From assembly GCA_016780775.1 (NCBI GenBank), contig JADHLI010000011.1, forward strand, positions 1 to 64,000: a DNA stretch of 64,000 bases. The letters are read 5' to 3'. Shown in pieces: positions 9,206 to 18,926 of this stretch. The translations under genes were made by a program, and so were the position numbers. Below the pieces are notes generated by a model, which worked only from the letters and a program-made list of their open reading frames with translations, searched no databases and had not been told where the DNA came from. Positions within the stretch are counted from its first letter, which is position 1. Each line of letters starts with the position of its first letter. The DNA comes from Alphaproteobacteria bacterium. Its GTDB lineage: Bacteria; Pseudomonadota; Alphaproteobacteria; Puniceispirillales; Puniceispirillaceae.

Positions 9206-10339
9206 TCAAAATTGCGAATTATCTCTGATAAGAGATAGGCTGTCACGAGTGAGGGCGAAGTCGCGCACAATTTCGCCAGTTTTACCAATTCTCAAAGCCT
9301 GCTGGCCGCCCATTGTCAGGTTGATACCGCCAGCATTACCTGTGCTTAGAAATAAGTTTGTATCCGCTGTTGCCACAAATTTATCGCCTTTGCGCAGTAA
9401 TTTGCTGACCACAATCTCCCCATTAGCTTTCGCGATTTCTACCCAAGAGGTTGAGGAAGCTGAAATAACAATTTCAGACATGGGATTGCGTTGCAAAGCC
9501 TGAGCTGCCCCGCCGCGCAAATTGGTCTCAGAATTTTGTGATAAGGGTGCTTCATCAACATTCACAGAAGCTGGTGTTACTGGTTGGTCTGTATCAGACA
9601 GCTCTAATGCGGCTGTCTGCTGAGCTTGTCCTGCCGGAGCTGTATCTTCCTCAATTTTCAGGATGCCGCCCGGCTGGTTAGTTGCCTGAACCTTCTGTGC
9701 AGCGGGGGTAGCTGTTGCCTCAACTTCGGGTGCCACATCTGCCGTTTCTATGCTAGCAGGGGCTGTTTCTTCAGAACGTTGCTTTTTTAATTCAGGCTGG
9801 ATTTCAGAAATAGCGGCGGTAGGTGCGGGTTCAGGATTTAGGATTTCAGGCTCTACCGCTTCGGTTTGGTCAAACCGCATTACATCATTGAGGCGGCTGT
9901 CATCTAAGCTAGCTGTCTGGGCTATTGGGCTTGTATCTTCTTGCATGAAATTCCAGCCAATATAGCCCGCTAATCCTGCAACAACCACGAACATGGCAAC
10001 CATGCTCCCTGCCATTTTTGGCACTAGTGCTTGCACTGGAAACTTATATACAGGTTTGTCGCGCTCAGGATTGGTCGTTTGCTTGTAAGCTGCAATAAGG
10101 GGTTTCGGGTCGATATGCACCACTTTACAATAATTCCGAATAAATCCCGGAATATAAGCCATTCCCGGCAATTTGTTAAAATCATTGTTTTCAAGTGCGG
10201 TAATATGACTTTTGGTGATGCGGGTCATTTCCGCGATTTCGACCAAAGAAAACCCTGCTTCTACGCGTGCCTCGCGTAAAATTGTGCCTATTTCATCATC
10301 TGCTACCGCTTCATCGTTCCGAACGCTGTCGCTTGTCAT
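9206..10339 (-). CDS. rodZ: RodZ-like protein (HTH_25 domain and DUF4115)
   Basis: RodZ links the MreB cytoskeleton to the cell-wall machinery. The order is typical: a cytoplasmic helix-turn-helix (residues ~18-85, ILREARVEAGFSLVEIAEMT to AYIPGFIRNYCK), one membrane helix (~110-131, VAMFVVVAGLAGYIGW), a long proline- and alanine-rich periplasmic linker (~140-280), and a C-terminal DUF4115 beta domain (SSTSWVEIAKANGEIVVSKLL onward). It lies between lysC and ispG. The HTH is probably for protein contact with MreB and not DNA binding, as known for the family. Confidence 0.9.
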   Translation of the reverse strand: MTSDSVRNDEAVADDEIGTILREARVEAGFSLVEIAEMTRITKSHITALENNDFNKLPGMAYIPGFIRNYCKVVHIDPKPLIAAYKQTTNPERDKPVYKFPVQALVPKMAGSMVAMFVVVAGLAGYIGWNFMQEDTSPIAQTASLDDSRLNDVMRFDQTEAVEPEILNPEPAPTAAISEIQPELKKQRSEETAPASIETADVAPEVEATATPAAQKVQATNQPGGILKIEEDTAPAGQAQQTAALELSDTDQPVTPASVNVDEAPLSQNSETNLRGGAAQALQRNPMSEIVISASSTSWVEIAKANGEIVVSKLLRKGDKFVATADTNLFLSTGNAGGINLTMGGQQALRIGKTGEIVRDFALTRDSLSLIRDNSQF

Positions 10340-10486
10340 CTCTTGAACCTAAAAATCTTCAGCGCACACTCTCCTTGTATTTCGCATACCGCAAAAACCC
10401 TAAAAATTCTAGAAAAAAGTGAAAAAATACCCCAAATTCGTGTTTTATTCTTTAATTTCCATTTGGTTAAGCGTTTTTAAGCTGGT

Positions 10487-11707
10487 TTATGCCTCTTCTA
10501 GCCCAAAGGCATCATGCAGGCTACGCACCGCAAGTTCGGTGTAATCTGCATCGATCAAAACCGATATTTTAATCTCGGAGGTAGAAATTACGTGAAGGTT
10601 AATGCCTTTTTCGGCTAATACTGAAAACATCGTTTTAGCAATACCAGGCTGAGAGCGCATCGCAGTACCAATAATCGACACCTTTGCTACATCTGGGTCA
10701 GATACAATATCTTTATATTCTAGATCTGCTTCGATTGTTTTCAGGCATGCGACTGCTTTGTCCGCATTCAGCGCACCAACCGAAAAGGTGATATCTGTGC
10801 GGCTTTTATCTGGGGATGCACTTTGCACAATCATATCAACATTGATATGATTTTCAGCCAGCTTTTCAAAAATAGTCGCGGCAATTCCCGGCTTATCTGG
10901 CAGGCCGACCAGCGTTACTTTGGCTTCATCACGGCTATAAGCAATACCGCTAATTTTCTGTTTTTCCATGTCATTGTCCTCATCAACAACCATTGTGCCT
11001 TCATCACTTGTAAAGCTAGAGCGCACTTGTAAATTCACATTATGGCGCATGGCCATCGCAACCGAGCGTGTTTCCAAAACTTTCGCACCCGCAGAGGCCA
11101 TTTCCAGCATCTCTTCAAAGGTAACATGATTAAGCTTTCTGGCTTTCGGCATAATGCGAGGGTCGGTTGTATAAACACCATCAACATCGGTGTAGATATC
11201 ACAGCGGTTTGCTTCCAGCGCAGCCGCTAGCGCTACAGCTGATGTATCAGAGCCGCCTCGCCCTAATGTGGTGATACGTCCTTCTGGGCTTATCCCTTGA
11301 AAGCCTGCAGCAACCACAACTTGCCCTTGATCTAGGCGCTCGGCAATAGCGGCGGTATCAATATGTTCAATCCGAGCTGCACTATGGACCTCATCTGTGT
11401 GAAAGGGGATCTGCCAGCCCAGCCAAGAGCGCGCATCAATACCAATATTTTGCAAAGCAATTGCCAGCAAACCAACTGTTATCTGCTCACCTGAGGCAAC
11501 AATCGTGTCATATTCCCGGGCATCATGAATAGGGCCAATATCGCGTGCCCAGGCTACGAGCTGGTTTGTTGTACCTGCCATAGCCGAAACCACTACCGCC
11601 ACCTGATGACCGGCATCGACCTCTTGTTTTACGCGCTGTGCTACGGCTCTGATCCTGTCCAGATCCGCAACCGAAGTGCCGCCAAATTTTTGAACTATAC
11701 GTCCCAT
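10487..11707 (-). CDS. lysC: Aspartate kinase
   Basis: Aspartokinase phosphorylates aspartate, the first step towards lysine, threonine, methionine and diaminopimelate. The N-terminal amino-acid kinase domain starts with the signature VQKFGGTSVAD and has TLGRGGSDTSAVALA near 150-160. Two C-terminal ACT regions (~265-400; VTLVGLPDKPGIAATIF and VSIIGTAMRSQPGIAKTMF) bind feedback inhibitors. The 406-residue length fits the lysine/threonine-regulated class common in Alphaproteobacteria. It heads the minus-strand gene run. Confidence 0.97.
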   Translation of the reverse strand: MGRIVQKFGGTSVADLDRIRAVAQRVKQEVDAGHQVAVVVSAMAGTTNQLVAWARDIGPIHDAREYDTIVASGEQITVGLLAIALQNIGIDARSWLGWQIPFHTDEVHSAARIEHIDTAAIAERLDQGQVVVAAGFQGISPEGRITTLGRGGSDTSAVALAAALEANRCDIYTDVDGVYTTDPRIMPKARKLNHVTFEEMLEMASAGAKVLETRSVAMAMRHNVNLQVRSSFTSDEGTMVVDEDNDMEKQKISGIAYSRDEAKVTLVGLPDKPGIAATIFEKLAENHINVDMIVQSASPDKSRTDITFSVGALNADKAVACLKTIEADLEYKDIVSDPDVAKVSIIGTAMRSQPGIAKTMFSVLAEKGINLHVISTSEIKISVLIDADYTELAVRSLHDAFGLEEA

Positions 11708-11868
11708 TATACGTCTTTATTCCTGAATTTTACGCATTATTATATATAGCTGTGCCTAGCATGAGGCAGGTTTTAAAAAACCTATCTTGTAAAAAACACA
11801 CCAAATATGTTTCCCCTGATACAACAAAAGCTATTATTGTAAAAGGACATCTTAATCAACGCCGCAGG

Positions 11869-12657
11869 ATGATACTTGTGCAAAAACACATCAAAGCCCC
11901 TAAAGACGCGAAAAAAATAGCTGATAAGCGCTCAACCATTGATACAGAAGATATAGCCCGCTTTGATGCGCTAGCTGCTGAATGGTGGGACCCGCGCGGG
12001 GCGATGCGACCTCTTCATCAATTTACCCCTATACGGGTAGATTATCTGTTGAAATGCGCGCGACAGGCTGGGTTATTACAATCATCAGGGCGACTTGATA
12101 ACATTGAAATTCTTGATATTGGCTGTGGCGGCGGATTACTCGCAGAGCCGATCGCCCGATTAGGCGCAAAGGTCACCGGCATTGATGCCTCCGAAGGGGC
12201 GATTATGGCGGCAAAGGCGCATGCAGAGCAGCAAAACCTAGATATTGACTATCTGTTGACAAGTTCTGAGGACATGACAAGGGAGGCAAAAAACCGTGCC
12301 CGTTTTGACTTTATCTATGCATCAGAAGTCATCGAGCATGTCACAGACAGACCTGCCTTTATTGCGGCAATGGCAGCAATGCTAAAACCAGATGGGATTG
12401 TCGCTATAACCACCATCAATAAAAGCTTGCCAGCGTTATTGCTGGCTAAATTTGCCGCTGAATATATAGTGCGTATTGTCCCTGCTGGCACGCATCAATT
12501 TAACCAATTTGTCTCTCCACAAACTTTGCAAAATGAATGTGCAGCAAGCGGTATTCTCATTGATGATGTAACTGGCTTTGTTCCTGACCTTAAAGGGGGG
12601 TTCAAGTTTGCAGCAGTTACAGCCATTAATTACGGGATATCAGGCCAACTACTCTAG
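11869..12657 (+). CDS. ubiG: Ubiquinone biosynthesis O-methyltransferase
   Basis: UbiG carries out both O-methylations in ubiquinone synthesis. The AdoMet site is LDIGCGGGLLAEPIARLGAKV; the family-specific FDALAAEWWDPRGAMRPLH and YLLTSSED/ASEVIEHV segments are all present. From the ATG at 11869 the protein is 262 aa, close to the usual 240-260. An upstream in-frame ATG at 11752 would add 39 poorly conserved residues, so I prefer the later start although its ribosome site is weak. The 3' end, including the stop codon, lies in a tandem repeat shared with the convergent DUF1178 gene. Confidence 0.93.
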   Translation: MILVQKHIKAPKDAKKIADKRSTIDTEDIARFDALAAEWWDPRGAMRPLHQFTPIRVDYLLKCARQAGLLQSSGRLDNIEILDIGCGGGLLAEPIARLGAKVTGIDASEGAIMAAKAHAEQQNLDIDYLLTSSEDMTREAKNRARFDFIYASEVIEHVTDRPAFIAAMAAMLKPDGIVAITTINKSLPALLLAKFAAEYIVRIVPAGTHQFNQFVSPQTLQNECAASGILIDDVTGFVPDLKGGFKFAAVTAINYGISGQLL

Positions 12658-12749
12658 TCCAACTACTCTGGCGCAATGTTCTGGCGTAATGCTCTGGCTC
12701 GATGCTCAGGTTTAATGCTCAGATTTAATGTCCAGATTTAATGTTCAGG
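12646..12749. repeat. 13-14 bp degenerate tandem repeat across two convergent gene ends
   Basis: About eight imperfect copies run from the last codons of ubiG, through the 80-bp gap, to the stop codon of the DUF1178 gene. The left copies are CAACTACTCTAGTC and CAACTACTCTGGCG; the right copies, with a 13-bp period, have the form TTTAATGYTCAGR. No stable hairpin or T-run is obvious, so it does not look like an ordinary terminator. Confidence 0.85.
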
Positions 12750-13292
12750 CGGCAGGTCAGGCAAGGGCATAATCTCAACACCCTCATCCAGCAGCTGTTC
12801 TGTTTCCTCTTTTGTGCAGGTGCCATAAATATTGGCTTCCTCTGCTTCGCCATAATGAATTTCGCGCGCTTTTTCAGCAAAATTCTCACCAACATTTGTA
12901 AAATCTGTTTCGATGGTTTTGCGCAATTGCCGCACAGCCTGACGAAGGGCGGAATGATATGCCGCCGCCGCTTGGCCAGATGGCATGGCGGCGGGCATAG
13001 CAGGTACTGGTGCCGGTGCTGGTGCTGGCGCTTGTCCTTGTGTTGGGGCGGCAGTAGCGATGGGTGTTGGCGTCTCTTGTGCGCCTGCTACCTTCGCTAT
13101 ATCAGGCTGTTGCCGCGCTTTGGTCTTCGGTGTGGAAAGATTAGGGGCGGCAAGCTGCTTTGTAACCTTCACACTGCTACAATAAGGACAGTCAATAAGC
13201 CCTTTTTCGCTTTGCAATAACACTGCATCAGAGCTCACAAACCAGCCTTCGAATTCGTGCTCATTCTCACAAATAAGGGCAAATTTCTTCAT
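12738..13292 (-). CDS. DUF1178 family protein
   Basis: The N-terminus (MKKFALICENEHEFEGWF, then CPYCSS near residues 35-40) is the hallmark of DUF1178, a small family with a CxxC-like, probably zinc-binding start and common in Proteobacteria. An alanine- and proline-rich linker (~65-105) separates it from a conserved helical C-terminal region (RQLRKTIETDFTNVGENFAEKAREIHYGEAEE). Biological role is unknown. It lies downstream of secA on the same strand, and its stop codon is inside the repeat at 12646-12749. Confidence 0.88.
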   Translation of the reverse strand: MKKFALICENEHEFEGWFVSSDAVLLQSEKGLIDCPYCSSVKVTKQLAAPNLSTPKTKARQQPDIAKVAGAQETPTPIATAAPTQGQAPAPAPAPVPAMPAAMPSGQAAAAYHSALRQAVRQLRKTIETDFTNVGENFAEKAREIHYGEAEEANIYGTCTKEETEQLLDEGVEIMPLPDLPPEH

Positions 13293-13313
13293 TTCTGTTG
13301 TTAGCCTTATACC

Positions 13314-13335
13314 AGTCTTTTAGTAGTCTTGTAGT
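13314..13335. repeat. 11-bp tandem duplication downstream of secA
   Basis: Two copies, AGTCTTTTAGT and AGTCTTGTAGT, lie in the 69-bp gap between the secA stop codon and the start of the DUF1178 gene. It is one of several short duplications found just after stop codons in this window. Confidence 0.6.
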
Positions 13336-13361
13336 GGCCTAGCAGTCACAGAAGCGCTTAA

Positions 13362-15968
13362 TTACGCCTTGCCATGGCAATGTTTATATTTACGCCCAGA
13401 GCCACATGGACAAGGCGCGTTACGTGGTATTTTTCCGTCTGCTGGCATGGCCGCAGCACCGGCAGATGCATCTGTTTGCGGCGCCTGCTGGGCTGGCGGG
13501 GCCACCTCCACATGCGATAGCGCAAGCGTAACGGTGCGCCGCATTGAGCCAAGCATGCTCTCAAACATTGCAAAGGCTTCACGCTTATATTCATTGAGAG
13601 GGTCTTTCTGGGCATAGGCACGCAGATTAATACCCTGACGCAATTGCTCCAGCTGCAACAAATGTTCCTTCCACTGCTGATCCAAAACTTGCAGAAGCAG
13701 GGATTTTTCTGCCATGCGCATTAGATCTGGGCCGAAGCGCACAGCTTTTTCTGCCATATAGCTATCTGATAGATTTTGTAACCGCTCAGTTATTTCCTCG
13801 TCTGCAATACCATCTTCAGCCACCCAATCCGCGCCAGGCACTTCTAGCCCCAACACCTGTTGTGAAGCTGATTGTAATTGTTCAGCATCCCACTGCTCAG
13901 CAAAACTGCCTGCTGGTATGGCGTCTGCTACAATCTGGTCAATCGTATCATAGCGCATTTCGCGCACGGTATCACTGACATCTTGGTCATGCATGATCTC
14001 ACGCCGCTGGGCAAACACCACTTGGCGCTGATCATTCATCACATCATCATATTTCAACAATTGCTTACGAATTTCGAAATTATGAGCCTCTACCTTGGAC
14101 TGCGCTTTTTCAACAGCTTTGTTAATCCAGGGGTGGATAACCGCTTCACCTTCTTCAAGGCCAAGCTTCTGCAGCATTCCGTCCAGCCGTTCTGAACCAA
14201 ATATCCGCATCAGGTCATCTTCTAGTGATAAAAAGAATTTGGAGGCACCTGGATCACCTTGCCGCCCAGTTCGCCCACGCAACTGGTTGTCAATGCGGCG
14301 GCTTTCATGGCGCTCGGTTCCCATCACATATAGCCCACCAGCCGCTAGCGCTTTTTCCTTGAGGCTTTCAATTTCAGCAGCAATCTTAGCCGCCTTCTTG
14401 TCATCAATTTTGCCTTCTGTATCTGTTGCTTCTTCAGCGACACGCATTTCATAATTACCGCCAAGCTGAATATCGGTTCCCCGCCCTGCCATGTTGGTGG
14501 CAATGGTAACTGCGCCGGGCACGCCAGCTAGGGCAATAATTTTTGCCTCTTCTTCATGGAAGCGGGCATTAAGTACCTTATGCTCAATCTTGCGCGTCTT
14601 TAGGGCGTTTGATAACAACTCCGACTTCTCGATGCTCACCGTACCGGCCAATACAGGCTGGCCATTTTTCTGGCAGGTTTCAATCTGGGAGATGACCGCT
14701 TCATCACGCTCTTTGGAGGTACGATACACCTCATCATCTGAATCGATTCTGGAAATAATTCGGTTGGTTGGGATGGCGGTAACTTCCAGCTTATAAATTT
14801 CTGAAAACTCCCCCGCTTCTGTAAGGGCCGTTCCGGTCATGCCGGCTAGCTTGTCATAAAGGCGAAAATAATTTTGGTATGTAACAGATGCGAGTGTCTG
14901 ATTCTCTGCCTGTATCTCTACTTTTTCCTTAGCTTCTATGGCCTGATGCAATCCATCCGAATAGCGCCGCCCATCCATCGCGCGGCCTGTAAATTCATCA
15001 ATGATGACCACCTGTCCTTGGCGAACCATATAATGGGTGTCACGCTGAAATAATTTATGCGCACGCAAAGCCTGTGTCATATGATGCAGCAAGCTGACAT
15101 TGGCAATATCATACAAGCTGCCCTCAGACATCAAGCCTGCATCCATCAATAATTGTTCTGCATGCTGGATACCGGCTTCGGTAAAGGTAACAGAACGGGT
15201 CTTTTCATCTAACTCATAATCTTCGTTTACCAGCGCGCCAACTTGGCCATCGGCAGACGTGTAAAGTTCAACAGAAGTTTCTGCAGGACCAGAAATAATA
15301 AGGGGCGTTCTAGCTTCATCAATAAGGATAGAATCAACCTCATCAACAATCGCAAAATGATGATCGCGCTGTACCATATCTTCGAGTGAAAATTTTAAAT
15401 TATCACGCAGATAATCAAAGCCAAATTCATTATTTGTGCCGTAGGTGACATCACATTGATAGGCCTTACGACGCTCACCATCGTCCAAACCAGAGACAAT
15501 ACAACCGACAGTTAGCCCTAAAAATTCGTATATCTGCCCCATCCAGCCAGCATCCCGGCTAGCCAGATAGTCATTAACCGTAACCACATGCACGCCTTTG
15601 CCCGATAACGCGTTCAGATATACCGCTAATGTTGCCACCAGCGTTTTACCCTCACCTGTTTTCATTTCCGCAATGCCGCCTTGATGAAGCACCAAACCGC
15701 CTATCATCTGAACGTCAAAATGGCGCTGGCCAAGGGTGCGGCGCGCAGCTTCACGAACCGTTGCAAAGGCTTCTGGCAGAAGCTTATCTTCGCTCTCGCC
15801 TGTTTGTAAGCGCTCACGAAATATATTCGTCATATTTTTGAGTGCATCATCGCTTAACGCGGTAAATTCAGCCTCACAGGCATTTACACCTTCGATTTGT
15901 GCTTCAAGCCTTTTAATCTCGCGGCTATTTGAATCCCCAAACAGGCTTTTAGCTAATCCTGAAAACAT
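13362..15968 (-). CDS. secA: Preprotein translocase ATPase SecA
   Basis: SecA is the motor that pushes unfolded proteins through SecYEG. Walker A is MKTGEGKT at residues 102-109 and the DEAD-type box is VDEVDS near 210. The preprotein cross-linking domain, helicase domain 2 ([14 protein letters not shown]) and scaffold regions follow. The C-terminus has the zinc and SecB-binding motif [14 protein letters not shown]. At 868 aa it is a normal proteobacterial length. A TTGACA-17-TATCTG promoter precedes it. Confidence 0.98.
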   Translation of the reverse strand: MFSGLAKSLFGDSNSREIKRLEAQIEGVNACEAEFTALSDDALKNMTNIFRERLQTGESEDKLLPEAFATVREAARRTLGQRHFDVQMIGGLVLHQGGIAEMKTGEGKTLVATLAVYLNALSGKGVHVVTVNDYLASRDAGWMGQIYEFLGLTVGCIVSGLDDGERRKAYQCDVTYGTNNEFGFDYLRDNLKFSLEDMVQRDHHFAIVDEVDSILIDEARTPLIISGPAETSVELYTSADGQVGALVNEDYELDEKTRSVTFTEAGIQHAEQLLMDAGLMSEGSLYDIANVSLLHHMTQALRAHKLFQRDTHYMVRQGQVVIIDEFTGRAMDGRRYSDGLHQAIEAKEKVEIQAENQTLASVTYQNYFRLYDKLAGMTGTALTEAGEFSEIYKLEVTAIPTNRIISRIDSDDEVYRTSKERDEAVISQIETCQKNGQPVLAGTVSIEKSELLSNALKTRKIEHKVLNARFHEEEAKIIALAGVPGAVTIATNMAGRGTDIQLGGNYEMRVAEEATDTEGKIDDKKAAKIAAEIESLKEKALAAGGLYVMGTERHESRRIDNQLRGRTGRQGDPGASKFFLSLEDDLMRIFGSERLDGMLQKLGLEEGEAVIHPWINKAVEKAQSKVEAHNFEIRKQLLKYDDVMNDQRQVVFAQRREIMHDQDVSDTVREMRYDTIDQIVADAIPAGSFAEQWDAEQLQSASQQVLGLEVPGADWVAEDGIADEEITERLQNLSDSYMAEKAVRFGPDLMRMAEKSLLLQVLDQQWKEHLLQLEQLRQGINLRAYAQKDPLNEYKREAFAMFESMLGSMRRTVTLALSHVEVAPPAQQAPQTDASAGAAAMPADGKIPRNAPCPCGSGRKYKHCHGKA

Positions 15969-16363
15969 CTTCTTCCTTCCCTTGCTCTTATACCTTTAAG
16001 AGCAGCGCTGATATCATCAGCGTTTTATCCTACGCACGCCTGTTGAAAAGCTACCTCTTGCAGATAGGCATTCGCCTAGCTTTTGTCAAATAAAAGCAAG
16101 GGGTGAAAAGGTCAAAGCAGGAGAGCGTTCCGCCCCAAAATGTGATAAACAGCGTCTATATTCGAAAATACGTAACTGCCTTGCGCGAAATTGGATGAAA
16201 AAACCCGCTAGCCCTTATTGATGTAGGCTGCGTGGATATGCTAGCAACAAAGGATATTGCGATAGCCGTGATGATGAAGCGTTACACCTATCGGGATTTT
16301 ATTTTTGACCGCAGCCTCTCTCAAGCTGGACATGAAGAGACCTTATCTAAAAGAGGATAAAAC
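15969..16363. other. Divergent intergenic region between secA and the parvulin gene
   Basis: This stretch of about 395 bp holds the secA promoter candidate at 16061-16089. From about 16130 to 16363 I see no coding sequence and no clear hairpin. The parvulin gene start has an AAAGAGGA ribosome site at 16348-16355. No known riboswitch or small RNA was recognised. Confidence 0.5.
16061..16089 (-). promoter_or_regulatory. Candidate secA promoter
   Basis: Reading on the minus strand, TTGACA (16084-16089) and TATCTG (16061-16066) are separated by 17 nt. It lies about 95 bp upstream of the secA start codon. A second, weaker TTGACC-type -35 lies about 30 bp further upstream. Confidence 0.5.
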
Positions 16364-17239
16364 ATGAAATTCCTATCTTTAAGAAAAACTGCAATAGCCT
16401 TTTTACCTGCATTGCTAATTGCAGGTGGGCTAGTTTTTGCAAGCCCAATTACATCTGTTGTTGCGCAGGAAAGAATTCTGGTTGCGAAATTAAATGGTGA
16501 AGCGATTTATCTAGATGAGGTCATGCGTCTGGTCGAAAAACTGCCCGCAGAAGTGCGCCAACAACCGCTGGAAACCTATTTTGACCGGCTGGTGGATGAT
16601 ATTGTGGATTCGCGTCTTGCCGCAGCAGCCGGAAATGAAGACGGCCTGACCGAAGATGCCGAAGTTATTGAACAGATGAGCATCGCTGCCCAGCGCGTAC
16701 TAGCCGAAGCTTGGATAAATAATGAGTTGCGTAAATCGGTCTCAGATGAGGCGGTGCGCCAAGCTTATGATACCTTTGTTGCGGATGAGCAATCTCGCCA
16801 TGAAGTGCGCGCACGCCATATTCTGGTCAAGGAAAAAGCCGAAGCCGAGGCCGTAATCGCAGACCTAGATGGGGGCGCAGATTTTGCAAAGCTTGCACAG
16901 ACGAAATCAACGGGTCCAAGTGGACCAAATGGCGGCGATTTAGGCTATTTTCCGCGTGGGGCTATGGTACCAGCTTTTGAAATGGCTGCCTTTGCACTTG
17001 ACGCCGGTAGCTATACACAAACACCGGTTCAAACTCAGTTTGGCTGGCATATCATCCTTGTGGAAGATAAGCGCATTGCCGATGCGCCAACCATTGAAGA
17101 GCTAGCACCGCAACTGCGCCAAAATTTGATTTCCCAGAATCTAGGCCGATTGCTGGATAGCTTGCGCGTGGATGCTAAGCTAGAGCGCCGCACCTTTGCC
17201 GATATCCGGCTAGAAGCCCAAGCCGCGTCAACACAATAG
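16364..17239 (+). CDS. Periplasmic peptidyl-prolyl isomerase, parvulin (PpiC/SurA-like)
   Basis: An N-terminal signal peptide (basic start, then a hydrophobic stretch ending near SVVAQ, residue ~35) sends it to the periplasm. A SurA-type helical region (~40-140) precedes a parvulin rotamase domain (~145-240) with the conserved RARHILVK, GGDLGYF and VQTQFGWHIILVEDKR. It probably assists folding of outer-membrane or periplasmic proteins. It lies divergent from secA, and argJ follows 15 nt after it. Confidence 0.93.
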   Translation: MKFLSLRKTAIAFLPALLIAGGLVFASPITSVVAQERILVAKLNGEAIYLDEVMRLVEKLPAEVRQQPLETYFDRLVDDIVDSRLAAAAGNEDGLTEDAEVIEQMSIAAQRVLAEAWINNELRKSVSDEAVRQAYDTFVADEQSRHEVRARHILVKEKAEAEAVIADLDGGADFAKLAQTKSTGPSGPNGGDLGYFPRGAMVPAFEMAAFALDAGSYTQTPVQTQFGWHIILVEDKRIADAPTIEELAPQLRQNLISQNLGRLLDSLRVDAKLERRTFADIRLEAQAASTQ

Positions 17240-17254
17240 AGCAAGACACTGCTA

Positions 17255-18484
17255 ATGGCTGAACTCTCTCCTCTAGCGCCGAGTAGCTTTCCGATAATGC
17301 CGGTGATAAATGGGCTGTCTTTTGGCACAGCAGCCACGGCTATGAAATATCAGGGGCGTGATGACCTTATGCTGATGCTGGCAGATGAAGGGTCTGTCTT
17401 TGCGGGGTGTTTTACCACGAGCAAAACGGCCTCTGCACCTGTCCATCTCTCACGCCATGGCATTGCTAGCGGCGCGGCGCGCGCGGTCATTACAAATGCT
17501 GGCAACGCAAATGCGTTTACGGGCATGCGGGGCGAACAAGCCATAATGGCTTACCGGGATATATTTGCTAGCGCGCTGAATATCGCGCCTGAGGGTCTGC
17601 TCATTGCCTCTACTGGCGTGATAGGCGAGGTGCTGGAGGCAGATTTTATCCTGAAGATGAAAGATAAAATACTCAACCAGCTTGGACATAGCAGCTGGAA
17701 AGAGGCGGCAGAAGCTATCCGCACCACAGATACCTTTGCTAAAGGCGCAACAACTAAAGTTTCTGTCTCTGGCCAGACGGTTACTATCAATGGCATTGCC
17801 AAAGGTTCTGGCATGATCGCCCCAGATATGGCGACCATGCTGGCCTATATCGGCACAGACGCCGCTATTTCACAAAATTGTTTACAAACCCTATTGGCCA
17901 GAGCCAGCGACAAGAGCTTCAATGCCATTACCGTTGATAGCGATACTTCCACATCTGACAGTGTTTATCTGGTGGCTACTGGGCATGCTGATATTACGCA
18001 GATAACCGACCCAGATAGTAGTGAGGCTGCTGCTTTTTTTGATGGGCTAATAGCAGTAATGACAGATTTAGCCCAGCAAATTGTGCGCGACGGGGAAGGG
18101 GCACAGAAATTTGTGACCATTCATGTAACGGGCGCGAAAGACGCAGCAGAGGCAAAAAAAATTGGGCTGGCCGTTGGTAACTCACCCCTAGTGAAAACCG
18201 CTATTGCTGGCGAGGATGCTAATTGGGGCCGGATTGTGATGGCCGTTGGTAAATCAGGGGCAGAAGCTGACCGCGATAAACTACAAATTAAGATAGGTGG
18301 CTATCTGGTTGCCGAAAATGGCGCGGCTGTGGAGGCGTTTGATGAGCGCCCGATTGCCTTGCATATGCAAGGGCCTGAAGTGGATATCGGCATTGATATT
18401 GGCCTTGGCAGCGGCACAGCAACTATCTGGACATGCGATCTTACGCATGGCTATATCACTATCAATGGCGATTACAGAAGCTAA
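17255..18484 (+). CDS. argJ: Bifunctional ornithine acetyltransferase / N-acetylglutamate synthase
   Basis: ArgJ recycles the acetyl group between acetylornithine and glutamate in arginine synthesis; many also make N-acetylglutamate from acetyl-CoA. The precursor is cut into alpha and beta chains at the conserved Ala-Thr in MIAPDMATMLAYI; the nucleophile is about T194. Other family marks are ITNAGNANAFTG and GEDANWGRI. Length of 409 aa is standard. It follows the parvulin gene closely and is followed by mutT, an arrangement seen in Alphaproteobacteria. Confidence 0.97.
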   Translation: MAELSPLAPSSFPIMPVINGLSFGTAATAMKYQGRDDLMLMLADEGSVFAGCFTTSKTASAPVHLSRHGIASGAARAVITNAGNANAFTGMRGEQAIMAYRDIFASALNIAPEGLLIASTGVIGEVLEADFILKMKDKILNQLGHSSWKEAAEAIRTTDTFAKGATTKVSVSGQTVTINGIAKGSGMIAPDMATMLAYIGTDAAISQNCLQTLLARASDKSFNAITVDSDTSTSDSVYLVATGHADITQITDPDSSEAAAFFDGLIAVMTDLAQQIVRDGEGAQKFVTIHVTGAKDAAEAKKIGLAVGNSPLVKTAIAGEDANWGRIVMAVGKSGAEADRDKLQIKIGGYLVAENGAAVEAFDERPIALHMQGPEVDIGIDIGLGSGTATIWTCDLTHGYITINGDYRS

Positions 18485-18505
18485 AACAAAAGAAAGCTTG
18501 TCCTT

Positions 18506-18919
18506 GTGTCTAATAAACCCACCCTTATCGTGCCGGCTATCGCGCTGGTTGATAAAGATAGCCGCATATTGCTAGCCCAGCGCCCAGAGGGCAAAGAATT
18601 TGCAGGCTATTGGGAGTTTCCGGGCGGAAAAATCGAGCAAGGGGAGACCCCAGAAGCTGCACTGATAAGAGAAATAAGAGAAGAGCTAGGGGTGGAGACA
18701 AAAGATAGCTGTCTGGCACCAATTAGCTTTGCCTCACATGCTTACGAAAATTTCCATCTGATTTTGCTATTATATATCTGCCGGCGCTGGCAAAACGCGC
18801 CAGAAGCCCTGGAGGGCGGGCAGCTAGCATGGGTACGCCCACAGCGCTTGCGCGACTATCAAATGCCGCCTGCAAATGTTGAATTTATAGCAGTCTTACA
18901 GGATTTACTCCTCCCCTGA
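18506..18919 (+). CDS. mutT: 8-oxo-dGTP diphosphatase (Nudix hydrolase, MutT type)
   Basis: MutT cleaves oxidised dGTP and so prevents A:T to C:G mutations. The Nudix box is complete: GKIEQGETPEAALIREIREELG, in the usual Gx5Ex7REUxEExGU pattern at residues ~41-63, preceded by YWEFPGG. The start is a GTG at 18506, 21 nt after the argJ stop codon. At 137 aa it is a single-domain protein. It probably shares a transcript with argJ. Confidence 0.93.
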   Translation: MSNKPTLIVPAIALVDKDSRILLAQRPEGKEFAGYWEFPGGKIEQGETPEAALIREIREELGVETKDSCLAPISFASHAYENFHLILLLYICRRWQNAPEALEGGQLAWVRPQRLRDYQMPPANVEFIAVLQDLLLP

Positions 18920-18926
18920 AACCTCA

